A DNA stretch of 64,000 nucleotides, taken from NCBI GenBank assembly GCA_000737985.1, contig JNVT01000113.1, positions 1 to 64,000 of the forward strand, written 5' to 3'. Origin of the DNA: Gammaproteobacteria bacterium MFB021 (GTDB lineage: Bacteria; Pseudomonadota; Gammaproteobacteria; Pseudomonadales; Halomonadaceae). Of this stretch, positions 63,540 through 64,000 are shown piece by piece; within the stretch, counting starts at the first letter, position 1; each line of letters starts with the position of its first letter. The notes below the pieces were generated by a model, which saw only the letters and a list, made by a program, of their open reading frames with translations, was not told the DNA's origin and ran no database searches. The position numbers and the translations under genes are program-made.

Positions 63540-64000
63540 GCGAGCGCGTCGTCGCCCTCGAACTCGACACATTGCCGCTGACCGGGCGCCACCTGATCGA
63601 GGCCAGCGCCGGTACCGGCAAGACCTTCACCCTGGCCGCGCTCTATGTACGCCTGGTGCTCGGGCCGCTACCGGGGCGCGAGACGCTGGACTTTCCGCGT
63701 CCGCTGACCCCACCGGAGATTCTGGTGGTGACCTTCACCGAAGCGGCCACGGCGGAGCTGCGCGAGCGGATCCGGGCGCGGCTCAAGCAGGCCCGCGAGT
63801 GGCTGCTGGCGAGCCCGGATGCGCGCCGTGACCGGGTGCTGGCGACGCTGCTGGCACCGCTGGTGGCGGCGGGCGAGGCGGCCTGTCGCAGCGGCGCACG
63901 GCGCCTCGATCAGGCCGCGCGGCTGATGGACGAGGCGGCGATCTTCACCATCCACGGTTTCTGCCAGCGCATGCTCAGCCGCCACGCCTTCGATGCCGGC
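63536..64000 (+). CDS. recB: exodeoxyribonuclease V beta subunit RecB (3' truncated by the window)
   Basis: The first 155 codons of RecB are present: LTGRHLIEASAGTGKTFTLAALYVRL contains Walker A (residues 22-30), followed by EILVVTFTEAATAELRERIR (motif Ia) and FTIHGFCQRML. It is the helicase/nuclease subunit of RecBCD. ATG 63536 overlaps the recC stop by four bases and has GGAGAG ahead. Confidence 0.95.
   Translation, partial: MSERVVALELDTLPLTGRHLIEASAGTGKTFTLAALYVRLVLGPLPGRETLDFPRPLTPPEILVVTFTEAATAELRERIRARLKQAREWLLASPDARRDRVLATLLAPLVAAGEAACRSGARRLDQAARLMDEAAIFTIHGFCQRMLSRHAFDAG

Overview
The window is GC-rich, densely coded gammaproteobacterial chromosome. Gene content (OapA/MepM-type M23 peptidase, DUF938, UPF0178, RecC-RecB with SbcC-SbcD, several TRAP and TctABC uptake systems, OsmC and Tpx) fits a halophilic member of the Oceanospirillales, most likely the Halomonadaceae. 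That placement is inferred from gene families; there is no rRNA in the window to confirm it. I saw no tRNA, rRNA, CRISPR array, transposase or prophage gene.

Layout. 0-10 kb is mostly housekeeping: end of a DUF938 methyltransferase gene, a small zinc-ribbon protein, a PIN-PhoH ATPase, an M23 peptidoglycan peptidase, a LysR regulator, a glutathionyl-hydroquinone reductase, a UPF0178 protein and a DeaD-type RNA helicase with a long leader. 10-46 kb is an accessory block for sugars and sugar acids. It contains (i) an L-fuconate dehydratase/TRAP/FAD-oxidase/beta-hydroxyacid dehydrogenase operon (11.2-17.9 kb) with a divergent LysR gene; (ii) a TctCBA/Ldh/XylX operon divergent from an AraD1-XylD pair and a GntR regulator (19.3-29.0 kb); (iii) an S-methylmethionine mmuP-mmuM pair; (iv) a long operon with 2-keto-3-deoxy-L-fuconate dehydrogenase, diketo-deoxyfuconate hydrolase, L-galactonate dehydrogenase, UxaA, UxaB and a second TRAP system, divergent from a GntR gene (31.7-41.4 kb); (v) wrbA; (vi) xylose dehydrogenase plus sugar porter with a divergent ROK repressor (42.2-45.9 kb). 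46-64 kb returns to DNA repair and stress genes: sbcCD, endonuclease V, aldo/keto reductase, DUF1415, tpx, osmC, an MFS and a CDF transporter, a peptidase C26/amidoligase pair, an EamA transporter, recC and the start of recB.

How they work together. The block codes for most of the oxidative (Weimberg) D-xylose route, split over three places: XylB at 44 kb, XylD at 27 kb and XylX at 20 kb; the lactonase and the final semialdehyde dehydrogenase are not here. A second set handles 6-deoxy-L-galactose (L-fucose) and L-galactose acids: L-fuconate goes through dehydratase, 4-dehydrogenase and hydrolase to pyruvate plus lactate, while L-galactonate goes through tagaturonate and altronate to 2-keto-3-deoxygluconate. 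Three secondary binding-protein-dependent transporters suggest the acids are taken up as such. The mix fits a diet of algal or plant polysaccharide breakdown products.

Most notable for follow-up: the uncharacterised amidoligase/peptidase C26 pair (57-58.6 kb), a DUF1415 gene whose only well-placed start codon is ATC, a family of about 144-bp intergenic palindromic repeats (three clear copies and one divergent), and several in-frame or stop-containing tandem duplications.
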